A stretch of DNA of 64,000 bases from Conus ventricosus (GCA_018398815.1 CM031595.1:45373521-45437520); one strand, 5' to 3'; positions 11,100-22,793 are shown, numbered from the stretch's first letter. The notes: generated by a model not told the origin, from the letters alone. Numbers and translations: made by a program.

Positions 11100-12250
11100 A
11101 CTCAGCCATACTGGGGATCACCCATGTGAACCTTTTTGCGACCAAATGGAACAACAGCTTCCGGACTTTTGTCACCAGTGCTGAATTGTCTGGCACTGGC
11201 TGTGGATTCTATCGATCTCATAGGAGGAGATGTTCACAATTGCGTTCTCCCCGTCTCCATTCATCCCAGCACTCCTCGAAAGGTGCCAAGGGAGAAGGGC
11301 CTGTGATACTTATCTCTCCTTTGTAATGGACGAAGAGTTGGATCAACTTCCTACTCTCATCACTGGTGAAGGTCCCAGACACACTGCCCTCTCGCAAAGA
11401 TCTCCTGCTCCACTCCAATACAAGGAGGATGCACACAAATCCAGCGTCCCCCTGTCTCCACGCCAGTCGTACATCAGCAGATACCTCTCTGAACAAAGGC
11501 GTTTCCTCCCTTCATGCGTGGAAAGGATCATGGTTAGGCTAAGACTACCCTCTCTGAGGTTTATGATAACAAATGGAGGATCTTTGAAAAGTGGTGCTCC
11601 CAGGCTGGTGTTTTCCTAGCTCTGGCCACAATTGAAGACTGCACATTTCCTCAAGGATCTCCAGATTTCATGAAGAAAAGCCAGCAGTTTTAGATGTTTG
11701 GGGGCAACTGTTGCAAAGCTTTTAGACTTATGGGCAGAGATATGATCTCAGGAAGAAGTCAGCAGTTTTAGGGGTTTTCGGGCGACTATTGCAAAGCTTT
11801 TAGACTTGTCGACAGAGATATTGATATTATTCATGATCACCCCCACCCCCGAGACTAAGCCAGTTTCCCAAACGGAGCCCACCTTCAGTCCTAGAGTATC
11901 TGGCTTATGGTGACTTTGAGTCCATCGCCAAATACTCTGTCGAGAACCTCACGCTTAAGACCTGCTTCTGGTTACCCTGGCTTCGGTTTGCAGCGTTACT
12001 AAGGTCCATGCCTTTTCCAGGGACCCACGTCCTTGAGGCGGCATGATAATGGCTCAGTCATGTTGTCCGTGTGCCCAATTTTCTTAGCAAAGACTGCAAA
12101 GCCAAAAGTGCGGCTTCTGAGAATAGCCTTGCCTCCGCTGGCCCCTTCGTCGTCCAGTCCCAGGCCCAGATGATCGAAGGTGAAGCAGGTTAGCTGTCCT
12201 GTCAGAGCACCAAACGAATATCTTCAGAGGACAGAATCAGGCTCCTGCAA
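11100..12250 (+). mobile_element. DIRS-like retrotransposon remnant (RNase H end plus tyrosine recombinase), decayed
   Basis: Plus-strand pieces in shifting frames match the order of a DIRS element. HVNLFATKWNNSFRTFVT (from 11123) is the end of the RNase H region, and MFTIAFSPSPFIPALLE (11230) continues it. YDNKWRIFEKWCSQAGVF (about 11560-11615) is the N-terminal region of the tyrosine recombinase. Near 12040-12105, HDNGSVMLSV and FLAKTAKPKV, and near 12190-12230 a CPVRAP block, match the catalytic-domain approach. Several frameshifts and stops separate them, so nothing is functional. DIRS elements integrate with a tyrosine recombinase instead of an integrase. A segment around 11690-11810 contains a repeated AGCAGTTTTAG...TGCAAAGCTTTTAG block. 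Confidence 0.65.
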
Positions 12251-12353
12251 CACGCGCTTATGACGTGACAAGCTGGGTGCTGTTGCTAGACCCCAGATAA
12301 TAAGCTCCTGACTGAGGCAGGTTATTCACCAGGCTTACGTCTGTGGCCAGAAA

Positions 12354-12405
12354 CACCACACACACACGCGCGCTCACGCGCACACACACCAACGTAGACA
12401 GGAAT

Positions 12406-12465
<60 letters not shown>
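12354..12465. repeat. (CA)n microsatellite
   Basis: The uninterrupted core lies at about 12408-12465, with shorter imperfect CA/CG blocks before it. The HTHT frame across it is not a gene. Confidence 0.95.
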
Positions 12466-12468
<3 letters not shown>

Positions 12469-12810
12469 GTGAGAATATCAAGGCACGTGAAGCCCGGGAT
12501 CTTTCCGCCAGTTACGCCCTCTTGTGATGAATCTCCATCATTGATATATATGTCAGTTGGCTAGGGATGGATAAGCACCTTTGACAGGTTTTGCTTGAGA
12601 GACATATATGGCATATGGAAGCTCTGGACTGTATGGGTGGGTGGCTGGGTGGATGGGTAGTGGCTGGCTCACAAGGCTACCTTTCTAAAGAAGACACTAG
12701 CACCCCTTCTCTCTTTTGTGTGACGGAGAGAAAAAGAGAGTCCTGCAGGAGAAGTATGCTATTTTGATAGCACGGAGATAAATTGTAACTACCAACCTTG
12801 CCACAAGGGT

Positions 12811-12858
12811 GCTGTGTCTGTGTCTTCACACATTCACATGTGAAGACACAGACACAGC
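12811..12858. repeat. Perfect 20-bp hairpin (inverted repeat)
   Basis: The arms at 12811-12830 and 12839-12858 are exact reverse complements (GCTGTGTCTGTGTCTTCACA), separated by 8 nt. No flanking coding exon was recognised. Confidence 0.9.
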
Positions 12859-12859
12859 C

Positions 12860-13740
12860 CACTGAAACAGCCACGTGAAATTGAGTGTCCATGGCACACT
12901 CTTGAACTGACTCCAGTGGGGAGCCCAGGTCTCGCCACGTGATATTTGAGTGGTCGTGACGCACACCCATATTTTTCATTACGTGCAGCTTTGCCCATTA
13001 TTGCCCGTGTATGTGGCTTGGCTGACCGCATTTTGAGTACAGTGAGCATGAATTGTTTGGCACACCCATTTGTAAAATGGCTTTGTAGCCCTCTCTTGCT
13101 TATAATGTTGACAGCCAAAGTTGTTTCAGGCGTTCTGGCGCAACATCCTTAATTGTTTTTCATATTACTTTTGGATCATGACGCTTTTATACCACGGGCA
13201 GTGCGGTGTTTGTGGTACACGTTGTTTTGTCTGACTTATACATGCTTTGCATCTGGGTAGAAAATGTTTGGATATGCCATTTGGTTGCTTTGATTTGCTT
13301 GATGACGTATGCATTTTCCCCTTTACCACGTTTGTTTGGTGTTCGTGGTACACCTTTTATGTTACCGTCATCTCTATGTGCACATCTGTTCACATGCTTC
13401 TTTTGCCTCAAAGTTTGACTTTGCCTGTGAGCTCATTTATGTGCGACTTCTGCATGTTAGGCAGCAACTGCTTACGTTTGGATGTAAGGTCTGAAGCTGG
13501 GTCTTCACCTTTTCCTGATCCTGGACTAATCTTATTTTTTCACATGGCTCTTAAGATATGGAGCCATCGAGGGAGTATGGGAACCAACTTTAACCTCCAG
13601 GAAGCAGCCGAGACGTAGGGCTAGTCTGGCGGTTTGGCACCGAGTTCTGGGTTGGAGTTATGGTCAGCCTCATGCATATGCGAGTCTGAGGATTTATTTG
13701 GTTTCTCAGGTGCGAGTTCCCATCAATCTTTTCAATATTC
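12860..13740. other. Unassigned sequence
   Basis: Open frames of 60-123 codons occur on both strands but overlap one another and match no family I recognise. Two imperfect blocks ending GTGGTACAC (near 13212-13221 and 13343-13352) resemble each other. No exon or transposon can be supported. Confidence 0.3.
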
Positions 13741-13747
13741 AGCCATT

Positions 13748-13824
13748 TGTTTGGACAGGCAAGTAGGAGAAAAAGGAATTCTAGTACTAAAAGTAGTTTT
13801 ACGATATATTTACCTGTCCAAACA
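13748..13824. repeat. 77-bp palindrome-ended short element (MITE-like)
   Basis: The segment has 12-bp perfect terminal inverted repeats, TGTTTGGACAGG at 13748-13759 and its reverse complement at 13813-13824. A diverged partner in opposite orientation starts at 14036. No coding capacity. Confidence 0.6.
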
Positions 13825-14035
13825 CTATGACTTCCTTCCCCACCCCCTTCCTGCCTGGCGGAAAAGGAGTGAAAACTGATTTCAATCACTCAGGATAAGA
13901 TGCTGTGAACTCACAAAGGTAGAGTACTCCTTTCAATGGTTAAAGGGGAGAGTTAACTCTGTGCTCTCCTTTGTGTTTTTTTTAATGGGAATTCTGATAT
14001 AAGGCATTGTTTCACACCTAGTGGAGATAAGCATT

Positions 14036-14098
14036 TGTTTGGACAGAGAAGTATATCATAAAACTACATCCATTAGTAAAATTCCTTTCTCCTTGCCA
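14036..14098. repeat. Diverged inverted partner of the 13748-13824 element
   Basis: It begins TGTTTGGACAG and, compared with the reverse complement of 13748-13824, keeps the inner blocks (ATAAAACTAC, then AATTCCTTT and CTCCTT). The far terminal repeat is lost. Confidence 0.55.
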
Positions 14099-14245
14099 TC
14101 TTGTGGTTCAAGGCGTAGGCGTTTTAACAGTTCCACCCATTCTCACCATGCTCCTGGTTTAAAATCACAAACTTTGAGAACAGTTTTAGCACATGTGCAC
14201 TTTTTTTCTTTAATCTTGTTTCAAAGGAACAAGTTTGGGATGCGT

Positions 14246-14392
14246 GCACACACACACACACACTCATAAATATCACACCAAGTCACACCACACACACACA
14301 CACAAACACACACCACACATGCACACACATAAATATCACACCATGTCACACCACACACACACACACACACACACACACTAACACTAACACTA

Positions 14393-14456
<64 letters not shown>
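14246..14456. repeat. (CA)n microsatellite with internal duplication
   Basis: (CA)n blocks are separated by two copies of a unit containing ATAAATATCACACCA...GTCACACCA, then a CACTAA triplet block, then a long pure (CA)n at 14395-14456. Confidence 0.95.
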
Positions 14457-14459
<3 letters not shown>

Positions 14460-14461
<2 letters not shown>

Positions 14462-15570
14462 CATTATTTGCGTACGTCTGACAGTTCCAAAACAGTGAAG
14501 TCATCACAGTGACTGGTATCACAGATTTATTGATTTTGTAAAGAACAAGTGGAGCAAAATCTCTGAGGATCAATTCAAATTTGTCTTTTCACATTAATCT
14601 TTCAAGACCCTAAGCCAGAATCGCTCTCAGTGAAGAAACTGAAAACCAAGTCACACATGCACACATACGTGGGTACACACACACACACACACACATATTG
14701 ACTTCTTATATCCTTTTAGTGTATTAAACTGACTATATTCATCAGTGGCATAAATACTGTTGAAACATTTGCAGTAACAAAAAACATTAAGGGGCACACA
14801 CATGGATACTGTGTTCCTCAAAAAGTGCAGACAAAAATGCATGATCTGATGACTCAGTCCATACTCCATCTAAACTTAAATAGGACCTAAAAGTAAACTT
14901 TGATTATAAAATGCTGTGTGTTAATGACTGTTCAACTGTGTAAAACTAAATACATGATGATCTTTTTTTTCACATACATGTCTTATGTACAATGTTTCTT
15001 TCTCTCTATATATCGACCCGCCCCTCCCCCAAAAAAACAACAACAAAAAACCTGCATATCTAGACAAACTATACATTCTGATATCATACACAAGCAGATC
15101 AGAACTTGACAGTGACTACTGAAATGTTTCTACTGAAACTAAACTATCAGCGCCTGACAAAGCCAAGGGAAGCAATTGTATTTGATTTTTTTTCCTCCAC
15201 TCATGAATGGTAAGCAATTTGGGGGGCCATGCATTTTCTGAAAAAAGTTACATAATTTCTTCACCTAAAACTTTCTGACAACAAAACAAAACAAAAGAAA
15301 AGATTAGTTGTAAATCCTATACATCAGTGCCTTACCAATTCATTGTGTAAGTTTCTAAACTTTACATCTTTTTTCTCTAACAAATACATACATAGTGTCT
15401 CCTCAGAAAACAAAATGAGAAAACATGTATTACTGAATGAGCTGAGATATGCAGCATAAGTATTTAATCTCTCTAGACATGCAGGCTTGAAATTAATGTC
15501 TAATACAGCTCAAGTGTTCAAGAAAGGTGACAATTGAAGTGAAATATAAGCAGTCCAAAAATCCCCTTTG
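14460..15570. other. Intergenic sequence 3' of the EVG1-like gene
   Basis: Holds a short (CA)n at 14676-14696. Minus-strand ATTAAA/AATAAA-like hexamers downstream of the EVG1 stop could serve polyadenylation, for example the reverse complement of TTTAAT near 15464. No exon recognised. Confidence 0.35.
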
Positions 15571-15576
15571 AATCCA

Positions 15577-15696
15577 TCAGGACACTGTAGCATGTGGAAT
15601 TCCTTCATTTTTCTTGGCACAAGCTGCTTGTCTTTTCATCATCTCTTCCAGCTCCTGAGATCGTTTCTTGTCAATGATTTCCATCTCACGGACTTT
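15577..15696 (-). CDS. EVG1: EVG1-like (UPF0193) exon 7, terminal coding exon
   Basis: Forty codons including the stop (TGA, reverse complement of 15577-15579). It starts after an acceptor TTCCAG with KVREMEIIDKKRSQELEEMM and ends IPHATVS. It joins exon 6 in phase 0 as ...EISQ-KVREME, the best conserved junction of the UPF0193 family as I know it (human C22orf23/EVG1). The basic, glutamate-rich C-terminus is probably helical. Confidence 0.9.
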   Translation of the reverse strand, partial: KVREMEIIDKKRSQELEEMMKRQAACAKKNEGIPHATVS

Positions 15697-16014
15697 CTGG
15701 AATTTTAAAGAAAAAAAATTAAGAAAAAATTAAATACATGCAGTATGACTCTAAAACAAGTGACAGACACCCAGTAATGATCTTTTTCTCAGATGAGAAA
15801 CTTGACTTGATAAATATATGGAAGGGCAGAGATGCTTCTTCAGTGTCTGTCAAACCTTCCAAGGGCTTCTATTTTGAAGGGAAATATACAGTAGAACCTC
15901 TCCACAATGACTTTGAAAATATTAAGGAATACAGATCTCTGTAGGCAGAGGTTTTTAAAGAGAAACAGACTGCAAAGCAGCATAAACATATGCACATGAA
16001 CAAGTCAGAGCATG

Positions 16015-16015
<1 letters not shown>

Positions 16016-16063
<48 letters not shown>
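16016..16063. repeat. (CA)n microsatellite in EVG1 intron 6
   Basis: Pure tract of about 24 CA units. Confidence 0.95.
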
Positions 16064-16065
<2 letters not shown>

Positions 16066-16758
16066 CTATCTGCTTACACAGATGAGTTCCTGAAAGTTTT
16101 GCTCAAATTCCTTAACCAGGCACACACCTCCAGTGTCTGTGTGTCTGGAGCCACATTAATCAGGTTGCCTTATAAAAAGAAGCATAGTGTACATCTTTTT
16201 ATGTCCTCTCATACTAAAATGAAAATCCGCAGGATTCTTGTCATCATCCTCATTTCACTAATCAGCATACGAAGGAGCCTAAAATATACAGCCCTGCACA
16301 CTCTCTTTGGTGATAATTTTGATTTCCATCCACATTAATGCCTGTGGAGGGTGCATTTCAAAGTCTTCCATGTCAGCAAGTGTAAAGGATCTGTGTTTGG
16401 ATGGATGTGGTCTCCCTCAAGATGGGAACAATCACTCTCAATGAGCAACCAAGAAATCATTGTCTTCAGTGGTGGTTCTTACAGCAGGTGGCCTTATGAT
16501 GGCCTGATATTGACAGCTCTTTGACGACTGCTCATACCACGAGTAAGTCAAATGTACATTGCAGATGGCTGCACATGAGGGAGCCAGAATGACTGAGTTA
16601 TGCCTCTGAGAATTTGAGCAACAACAACAACAAAAATCCAGACAAGTCCACATTCACACAATTTAAGTGTACATCTGCGGACTTAAAAGATTTAAGAAAA
16701 CAGATGATAATTGAATCCGGAAACAGAAATAAATTATTAATTGTAATAAAAACCTGAC

Positions 16759-16859
16759 CTGTGATATTTCTGTTGCAATAATCTGTTGGTACTTGTCTCC
16801 TTGGCCCAAAGCTTCCATGTCAGCAAGGAACTTTTGCCGATCCTCTATTTCACTTTGTA
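16759..16859 (-). CDS. EVG1: EVG1-like (UPF0193) exon 6
   Basis: 101 nt, entering with two bases that complete a leucine codon begun in exon 5. It encodes LQSEIEDRQKFLADMEALGQ, then GDKYQQIIATEISQ. The FLADMEALGQG block is the signature of the UPF0193 family. The acceptor is TTTGCAG and the donor CAG|GTCAGG. Confidence 0.92.
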
Positions 16860-17282
16860 CTGCAAATCACAATTTCAAAATGATAATATAATCTCTAATT
16901 TGACTGTCAACAAAATAACACAGCATGTTTACTATTGCCCTTGCACATACACTCATACAAAAATGCATACAATTAATTAATGCATTAGTCACACACATGT
17001 ACTTTGCTCATAGGTACATTTCAACAGAGAAAGAAAATTCTAAGATATTTCAATATCTGTAGAGCGATAAAAAAAAAACCAACCACACCATGTTTTGAAG
17101 TGGGAAGCGTTATAACATGAAACATTGCTGAATTTAAACAAGACTATTTTCTTCATTTTTATGATGGCTGCGATCAACAGATTGGGTGTTATTCAACAAC
17201 AAAAAATTGGGAAAGAGAAGAAAAGTAGGCACTCTAAAATTATATGTACAATTCCATTAGTCTGTCACATTAAGAAGCTTAC

Positions 17283-17417
17283 ATTCATCGAATCGGTCAG
17301 GATCAGGTGGAGGTGTTTCCAAACGTCTGCGAACTCGATCAAGGGGAATCTTCTCCACATCCTCCCCATATGCCATTATGTTTGCCAGTTTCTCTTTCTC
17401 ACGGGCTGACCTGGTGA
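17283..17417 (-). CDS. EVG1: EVG1-like (UPF0193) exon 5
   Basis: 135 nt encoding TRSAREKEKLANIMAYGEDV, then DRVRRRLETPPPDPDRFDE. It enters and leaves in phase 1 and joins both neighbours without a break (PPRG-I-TRSARE upstream, DRFDE-LQSEIE downstream). The charged REKEKLANIMAYG helix and proline stretch correspond to the central part of the family. Confidence 0.92.
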
Positions 17418-17919
17418 CTGCAGGAAACAATAAAGAAGCAAAAATAAGAATAAAAGGAGCACAGATTTCACATTCCTTTACATTCAGAAGTGAAGTTTTC
17501 ATTATATAATGAACAAACAATTGTTTACTCATATATATGGAGAGAGAGAGAGAGAGTGAATGTATCAACACAGGCAAATATTGCTCAGTTGCTCTTCAGA
17601 GTTGATACTATATATGGGAGGAAAGAAGGAAAGATAGGTGTGGGAATGGGACAAGGTTGGGGTTATACTGAATGTACTATGACCGAGACTGATTTTTGTT
17701 AATACTTTACGAATGCATCCTCACTCACACATAGATACACACTGACATGTACACACATACATGCCTTATAGCAAATTAGGATACAAAAATTATCACATTA
17801 TCCATGGTAGTATTCAGAGAAATCTTATTCATTAACTTTCAAGCAACAAAAATCAACCTTTTTTTCAAACACCACATTAGTACCAACAAAGGGGGGGAAA
17901 AAGGAAAATGATCACAGAC

Positions 17920-18059
17920 CTAATCCTTTGACGTTTCAATTTCTGTTGAATAGTTGACTTCATTGTGGTAACATTCAAGATATTTTTCACATCTATGGCA
18001 TCAATATCGAGTAAGTTTGATGATACTGAATGCAAGTCGAAGGGCATCACATCTTCCAT
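17920..18059 (-). other. Possible unassigned exon or chance open frame inside an EVG1 intron
   Basis: From a minus-strand ATG at 18059, 46 codons run to a plausible donor (GG-ATT-AG|GTCTGT): MEDVMPFDLHSVSSNLLDID, then LKRQRIR. The composition is protein-like, but I recognise no family, and at 140 nt it would shift the frame if spliced between EVG1 exons 4 and 5. It may be cryptic, a nested transcript, or chance. Confidence 0.2.
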
Positions 18060-19169
18060 GAACAAGAAAATCATAATGTTAATGTGAAACCACAGATCAA
18101 AAGTTAGATTGTGTGTACATTACGTGAATGTGCATAAAATGGTATTTTACCATCAGAGTCAAAACCGGTGCTAGGTCACCAAACTCTGTAGCTGAATACG
18201 CAGTAAAACCTAGCAAGTCTTATCCTCAAACACATATAATTCTTTTTCATTACATAGACAAGATCTATTGCTGATTCTCAATAAAGATCAGAACTTTCTC
18301 CATAAAAATTGCATACAAAATGTTTGTGTATCTTGTGAACATGTTTTAAGATAGATATATCCTTTCTGAAAACAGGTTTAAAATGGACCTTAACACAAAT
18401 GTACAGCTTTGTGTGCAGTATATATGACACACCACATGTGTATGTTAAAACCAAACAACATTTCTTTACCTTTTTACAGAAATGTCACTTCAGTGAATGA
18501 CATGGTAAAACTTTATAAAACCTTATTTTTGTCACTCTTTCTCTCTTTAAATTGAGTCAAAATGAGTACACAGCTTAATTCATTCTGGCCTTAGGCATGT
18601 AGCATCCCTGGCCTGAAGCTACTGTAATAAACTGGTTAAAAAATAGGCAGTGGGAAAAAGCATTTCTGGTTTTCTTTTGTTGACAAACTGGCCTAAAACT
18701 AGACATGAGAATAGCAGATTGATTGAGTGTAGTCAAAATTCATGCTGCCACTGCAATCAAATGGCAGCCATATTTGAAAGTGATAATTTTGCAAGCAAGC
18801 AAGTTTGCACTATCTTAATGAATAAAATATTACTGAACACCCGACCTGTGCAGATATGGGTAATATATGTACACATACTTGAAAACAGAAACTGTATGAC
18901 AGCAAAAAGCATCATTTATTACATAAACTGGCAGACTAGTGATATACCATTCTCCTTGGGTCTGAGGCCTCCTTGTACTTTTTCACATTTTCAACATCAA
19001 GATTTGAATAAAAACTTGCAAATGCAAATCAAATGTAGGTTGGAAAACTGTTAAAGAGAAAATAACTTGTGAATCATAATGTGGACTGAAAAAACATGGA
19101 TATGGATCAGTTTTGGACTTTGAGCTTGCTGTTGTGAATATACTCAGAAGTCTGCGTTGAGTGATGCTT

Positions 19170-19690
19170 TGCTGCTTTGAGTTATCTTGAAATTTGTCTG
19201 CAATGAGTACAGAACTGTTTCTTGTTGAAATATACATTACTATTCCAATGAGCATTTCAGGAGCTCAAATCAGCTGTTTCATAAGATGACATGTGCCACT
19301 GCTCATATGGTAAGAATCTAAGAACAGCCAAGAGGTAAAACACAAAGCTGACTTGATTACAGCTTTAGTTTTATGTCACTGGGTAAAGCACATTATAAAA
19401 AAGAAGATCGCAAGACAAGCACAATTTCTTTTTATCAAATACCTCTCTAATGTTTTGAGTTATATCAGAATTCATGTACATTATATTTATGTGAACACTT
19501 TCAGCAGCTCAGATTAGATGTTAATCAAGATGATACTTGTTGGTACTTAGATGGTGGGAATCAGTGAAAAGCAATAAGGTAAAACATGGAACTGTCTTCA
19601 TTACTTTGCAACTTTAGTTTTGAAATCAGTAAATAACATGCATTACAGTGATGTACACTGCAAGACATGTACACTTTTTTCCTTATCGTA
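19170..19690. repeat. Old diverged tandem duplication in EVG1 intron 4
   Basis: Two segments, about 19175-19425 and 19450-19690, share ordered blocks: TTTGAGTTAT, then CAG.AGCTCA.AT.AG..GT, AAGATGA, a GGTAAAACA block and AACTTTAGTTTT-like ends. Identity is patchy and no coding is seen. Confidence 0.45.
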
Positions 19691-20685
19691 TATCTTTGAT
19701 AAAGCCATTGTGAGTGTCTATCTTATCATGCTAACATGCGTGTATCAGAGAACTTGTGTAGTGAATATCATGCAAATGACTACAGTGGTACACATGTTGA
19801 AATGGCATATCGTAGAGTATATTTCAGAGGACACCAGTCCAATTTAGAGGTTTAAAGACCCTAAGTAAGAAACAATCAGTGATGAATCCATAAATCCTCT
19901 TTTTCTTTAAAGACAGCTGTCCACCAATGTTTTTCACAGTATTTTTAGACCTAATGATGGATACATATTTATAGTGCTTTTTCTCATCTTGTTACTTGTT
20001 TTGCTGGTTTTCTTTTTTTCTTCTTTTTTTTTTCTTCTTTTTCTCCTTAGTCATTTGCGAGACATATGTATAAAACTATTCAGGTAAGGAACATGTCTAG
20101 TTCACAATTATTAATGTTAACATTAATAATGAGGCCAAAACACATGTATGGCTCCAAATTTGACTTTTACTACTTTTCCCAACCATTCTTTAAAGACACA
20201 TGATAGATCCAGAACTGTTTGTTCAATTTTGAAGTAATTATAATCCTCACAGGTTCATGGTCAAATCAGTGTTTGTCTAATATGCCCCACAAGTTACCCA
20301 AACACACTGACATAACTTGTACTATAGTATTGCTAATCCACTCAGCTGTAGACATATGGGCATCCAAAACAATAAAAGTGTCAATTTTTCTTGAGAATGA
20401 GCATTGCATATCTTCTAGAACTGAAGTGATTTCTTACTTTTACATGCTACACAGTAATGTAAAGGTTGTAGATGTAACTATAGGTTCATTTGAAATAGTC
20501 TCTATGCAGTTGAGAAATCAAGAAATGAAGTTTAGAGAAGCATGACAATTTTTGAGACATGACAGGACTATATCAATTCTATACAGTATTAAATTGCACT
20601 AAAAACAACAGAAAGTTGAATTCAAAGACTGGTTTAAGGAGTTAAGATAAGTATGCAGCCATGCCAAATTTGCTGTTTAACCCAC

Positions 20686-20771
20686 TTCCTCTGGGTGGAA
20701 CATAGTCTGGTTTGACAAATGCTCCTTGAGCTTCCATCGTATCCCTAGATCGCAAACCTCCACAATAATTT
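20686..20771 (-). CDS. EVG1: EVG1-like (UPF0193) exon 4
   Basis: 86 nt encoding [20 protein letters not shown], then PDYVPPRG. It joins exon 3 as ILNP-K-NYCGG and exon 5 as PPRG-I-TRSA; both junctions are in phase if the donor is GGAA|GTGGG. The LRSRDT.EA.GA...P.Y.P motif is typical of the family. In transcript orientation the acceptor TGTTGCAG is preceded, 18 nt upstream, by a (TG)n tract of about 170 nt in place of an ordinary polypyrimidine tract. Confidence 0.9.
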
Positions 20772-20787
20772 CTGCAACATTGGATAC

Positions 20788-20788
<1 letters not shown>

Positions 20789-20855
<67 letters not shown>

Positions 20856-20897
20856 CACACACACACTCATACTCACACATACACACACACACACACA

Positions 20898-20958
<61 letters not shown>
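20789..20958. repeat. Long (CA)n microsatellite beside the EVG1 exon 4 acceptor
   Basis: About 170 nt of (CA)n with two short interruptions. The minus-strand transcript reads (UG)n ending about 18 nt from the splice acceptor of exon 4. Confidence 0.95.
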
Positions 20959-20959
<1 letters not shown>

Positions 20960-20989
20960 ATGTTAAGTATTCAATACTCCATGATTTAG

Positions 20990-21870
20990 AAGAAAAAGAA
21001 ACACCCGAAGATGCTGGGGAGGACCCAGAGAAGCACTGTCTTCATCCGCCTTTTGAGCAGTCCTGTACCACCCTTGGAGGCCTGCGCTATGTTGACCATG
21101 GGTACAGGCACGCGCAGGACACTCCATTAAGATATCAACGGACATAACTGCTCCTGAACAGAGGTAAATCAGACCTTAGGATGCAACTCATAACAGCGTT
21201 TAAAATAGTATCCCCATGGGTGTACCAGCCCGTATTTTATGACTGCAGAGCCCACCAGCAAAAGACACCACCCTCCAGCTGCCGAGCACACCCCACAGAC
21301 CCAACCACCCCTGCCCACGGACAGATGAAGACAGTGCCACTCCAGACACAACCAAGCTTTCGCCATACGGTTTTATGTGCCCTCACTTATATTGTAATTT
21401 AAATATCACTGTTTGAATAATGTTGCTTTACTCTTGCCTTAAAGGAAAATGTATGTCCTCGTTTTTAGGAAAATGAACTTCAGACTTACTACAAACATAA
21501 CGGTTAATAAATGTTTTTACTCTTTGAAATGCGCAATGTTTCCTGGTTGTCCTAGCTGTTCAAGTTCTCAATATGAAATCAAAAGCTAGTGCTTGACCAG
21601 CAGAACCTACACAATTTGTGCATAATACCACTTTCATTTCAAGTCCACGTTTAATATTAGTCTCACTGATAACTGTAACATCAGACGGATTCTGAATGTT
21701 CTAAAGAAAAGATGTTCTTTGAAGCACAATTAAATTTCCACCTTTTTTAAACACACATTTAATGGGCAGCGATTGTGTATTCTGAAGACGGTCTGTTTAA
21801 AGTTGAATGAAACTCCATTTCATCATATTAACTTTTTCTTTTAAACACATTCAACATCATCATCACACTG
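20990..21870. other. EVG1 intron 3, unassigned
   Basis: The GC-richer block 21000-21370 differs in composition from the AT-rich introns around it and may be a transposon remnant, but no protein motif is recognised. The remainder is AT-rich with nothing identifiable. Confidence 0.35.
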
Positions 21871-21872
21871 AC

Positions 21873-21968
21873 TTTGGATTGAGAATTTTACTGGGTGGTG
21901 GCTGCTTCTTTGGTTTGGCTTGCTTGACACTTGATGTTGGAGGAACCCGTAAAGGCAGCTGACCCCAT
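21873..21968 (-). CDS. EVG1: EVG1-like (UPF0193) exon 3, with a one-base deficit
   Basis: 96 nt encoding QLPLRVPPTSSVKQAKPKKQ, then PPPSKILNP. The acceptor is TATAG and the donor CCAAA|GTCAGT. The reading frame from exon 2 does not match: exon 2 ends in phase 1, while this exon's good frame needs one more base. The frame would be consistent if the run of four G at its start were five, giving LK-N-GGQLPL. The exon otherwise fits the family, so the gap is most simply a homopolymer undercall. Confidence 0.85.
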
Positions 21969-22035
21969 CTATAGATGTAAAATGATAAATAGCATTTAGA
22001 ACACTGCATAACAGTCAGTGATTGACACACAATTC

Positions 22036-22038
22036 ACA

Positions 22039-22101
<63 letters not shown>

Positions 22102-22122
22102 TGCGCGCGTGCGCGCGCGCAA
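22036..22122. repeat. (CA)n followed by alternating GC/GT purine-pyrimidine tract
   Basis: (CA)n runs to 22095, then GTGCGTGCGCGCGTGCGCGC, a strictly alternating purine-pyrimidine run prone to Z-DNA. It lies about 65 nt upstream, in transcript sense, of the EVG1 exon 3 acceptor. Confidence 0.9.
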
Positions 22123-22730
22123 TGAGATACAAACAATGAGATACACACACACTGCTTTGGCACCACAACCATACAGACAACACACAAATGCAAACAATAC
22201 ACTCAGAGACAGAGAGAGAGAGAGAGAGTGACTAAGTTGGAGTCACAACATTTAAATGATTTGGTTATTTCTGCTTGTGTCACAATGGGTAGGGTAGCAT
22301 TGTGGTCATTCATGACTGTGATATTCATCCTAGAAACAATTAATTGAAAACAACATAAACAAAAACAAAGTGAAACATGCACATCACATCAATGTGATGT
22401 AGCTCACCTGCACCCATGGACATACAAACACAAATTATTTGTTGGTCATCAGATCCATTAAGAAACTGACAGACAGACAGGCTGTGAAAAGATGTTGTTG
22501 TGAGTTTTTTTCAAACAGTTGACTTATTTCTGTAAGCTACAGATTTTCGGAGAAAAATAGAAAATGACATGCATGCTTTAGTATCTACAAATATGCAAAC
22601 AGAAGTGACTAATTAAAAACAATAAGACAGACATAATACTTCCTTGGAATGATCTGTAAGAGACAGACAGACAGACTGATAACCATAATTTTCCCCACTA
22701 ATGTATACTGTCAGATACATAAATACTCAC

Positions 22731-22793
22731 TTTTCAAAGTTTTATCTAGCTGACGTTGCTGAAAATTTGTCAGTTTTGATTCCTTCATCATTT
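22731..22793 (-). CDS. EVG1: EVG1-like (UPF0193) exon 2
   Basis: 63 nt encoding MMKESKLTNFQQRQLDKTLK. The ESKLTNFQQRQL block is the most diagnostic sequence of the UPF0193 family. The acceptor is GTTACAG and the donor AAAA|GTGAGT. It joins exon 1 in phase 1 as HDLLK-E-MMKES. Confidence 0.93.

Noticed and set aside
13240..14460. CRISPR-like array in the CA-rich region
   Set aside because: Repeats are microsatellite units without distinct spacers, and the genome is eukaryotic.
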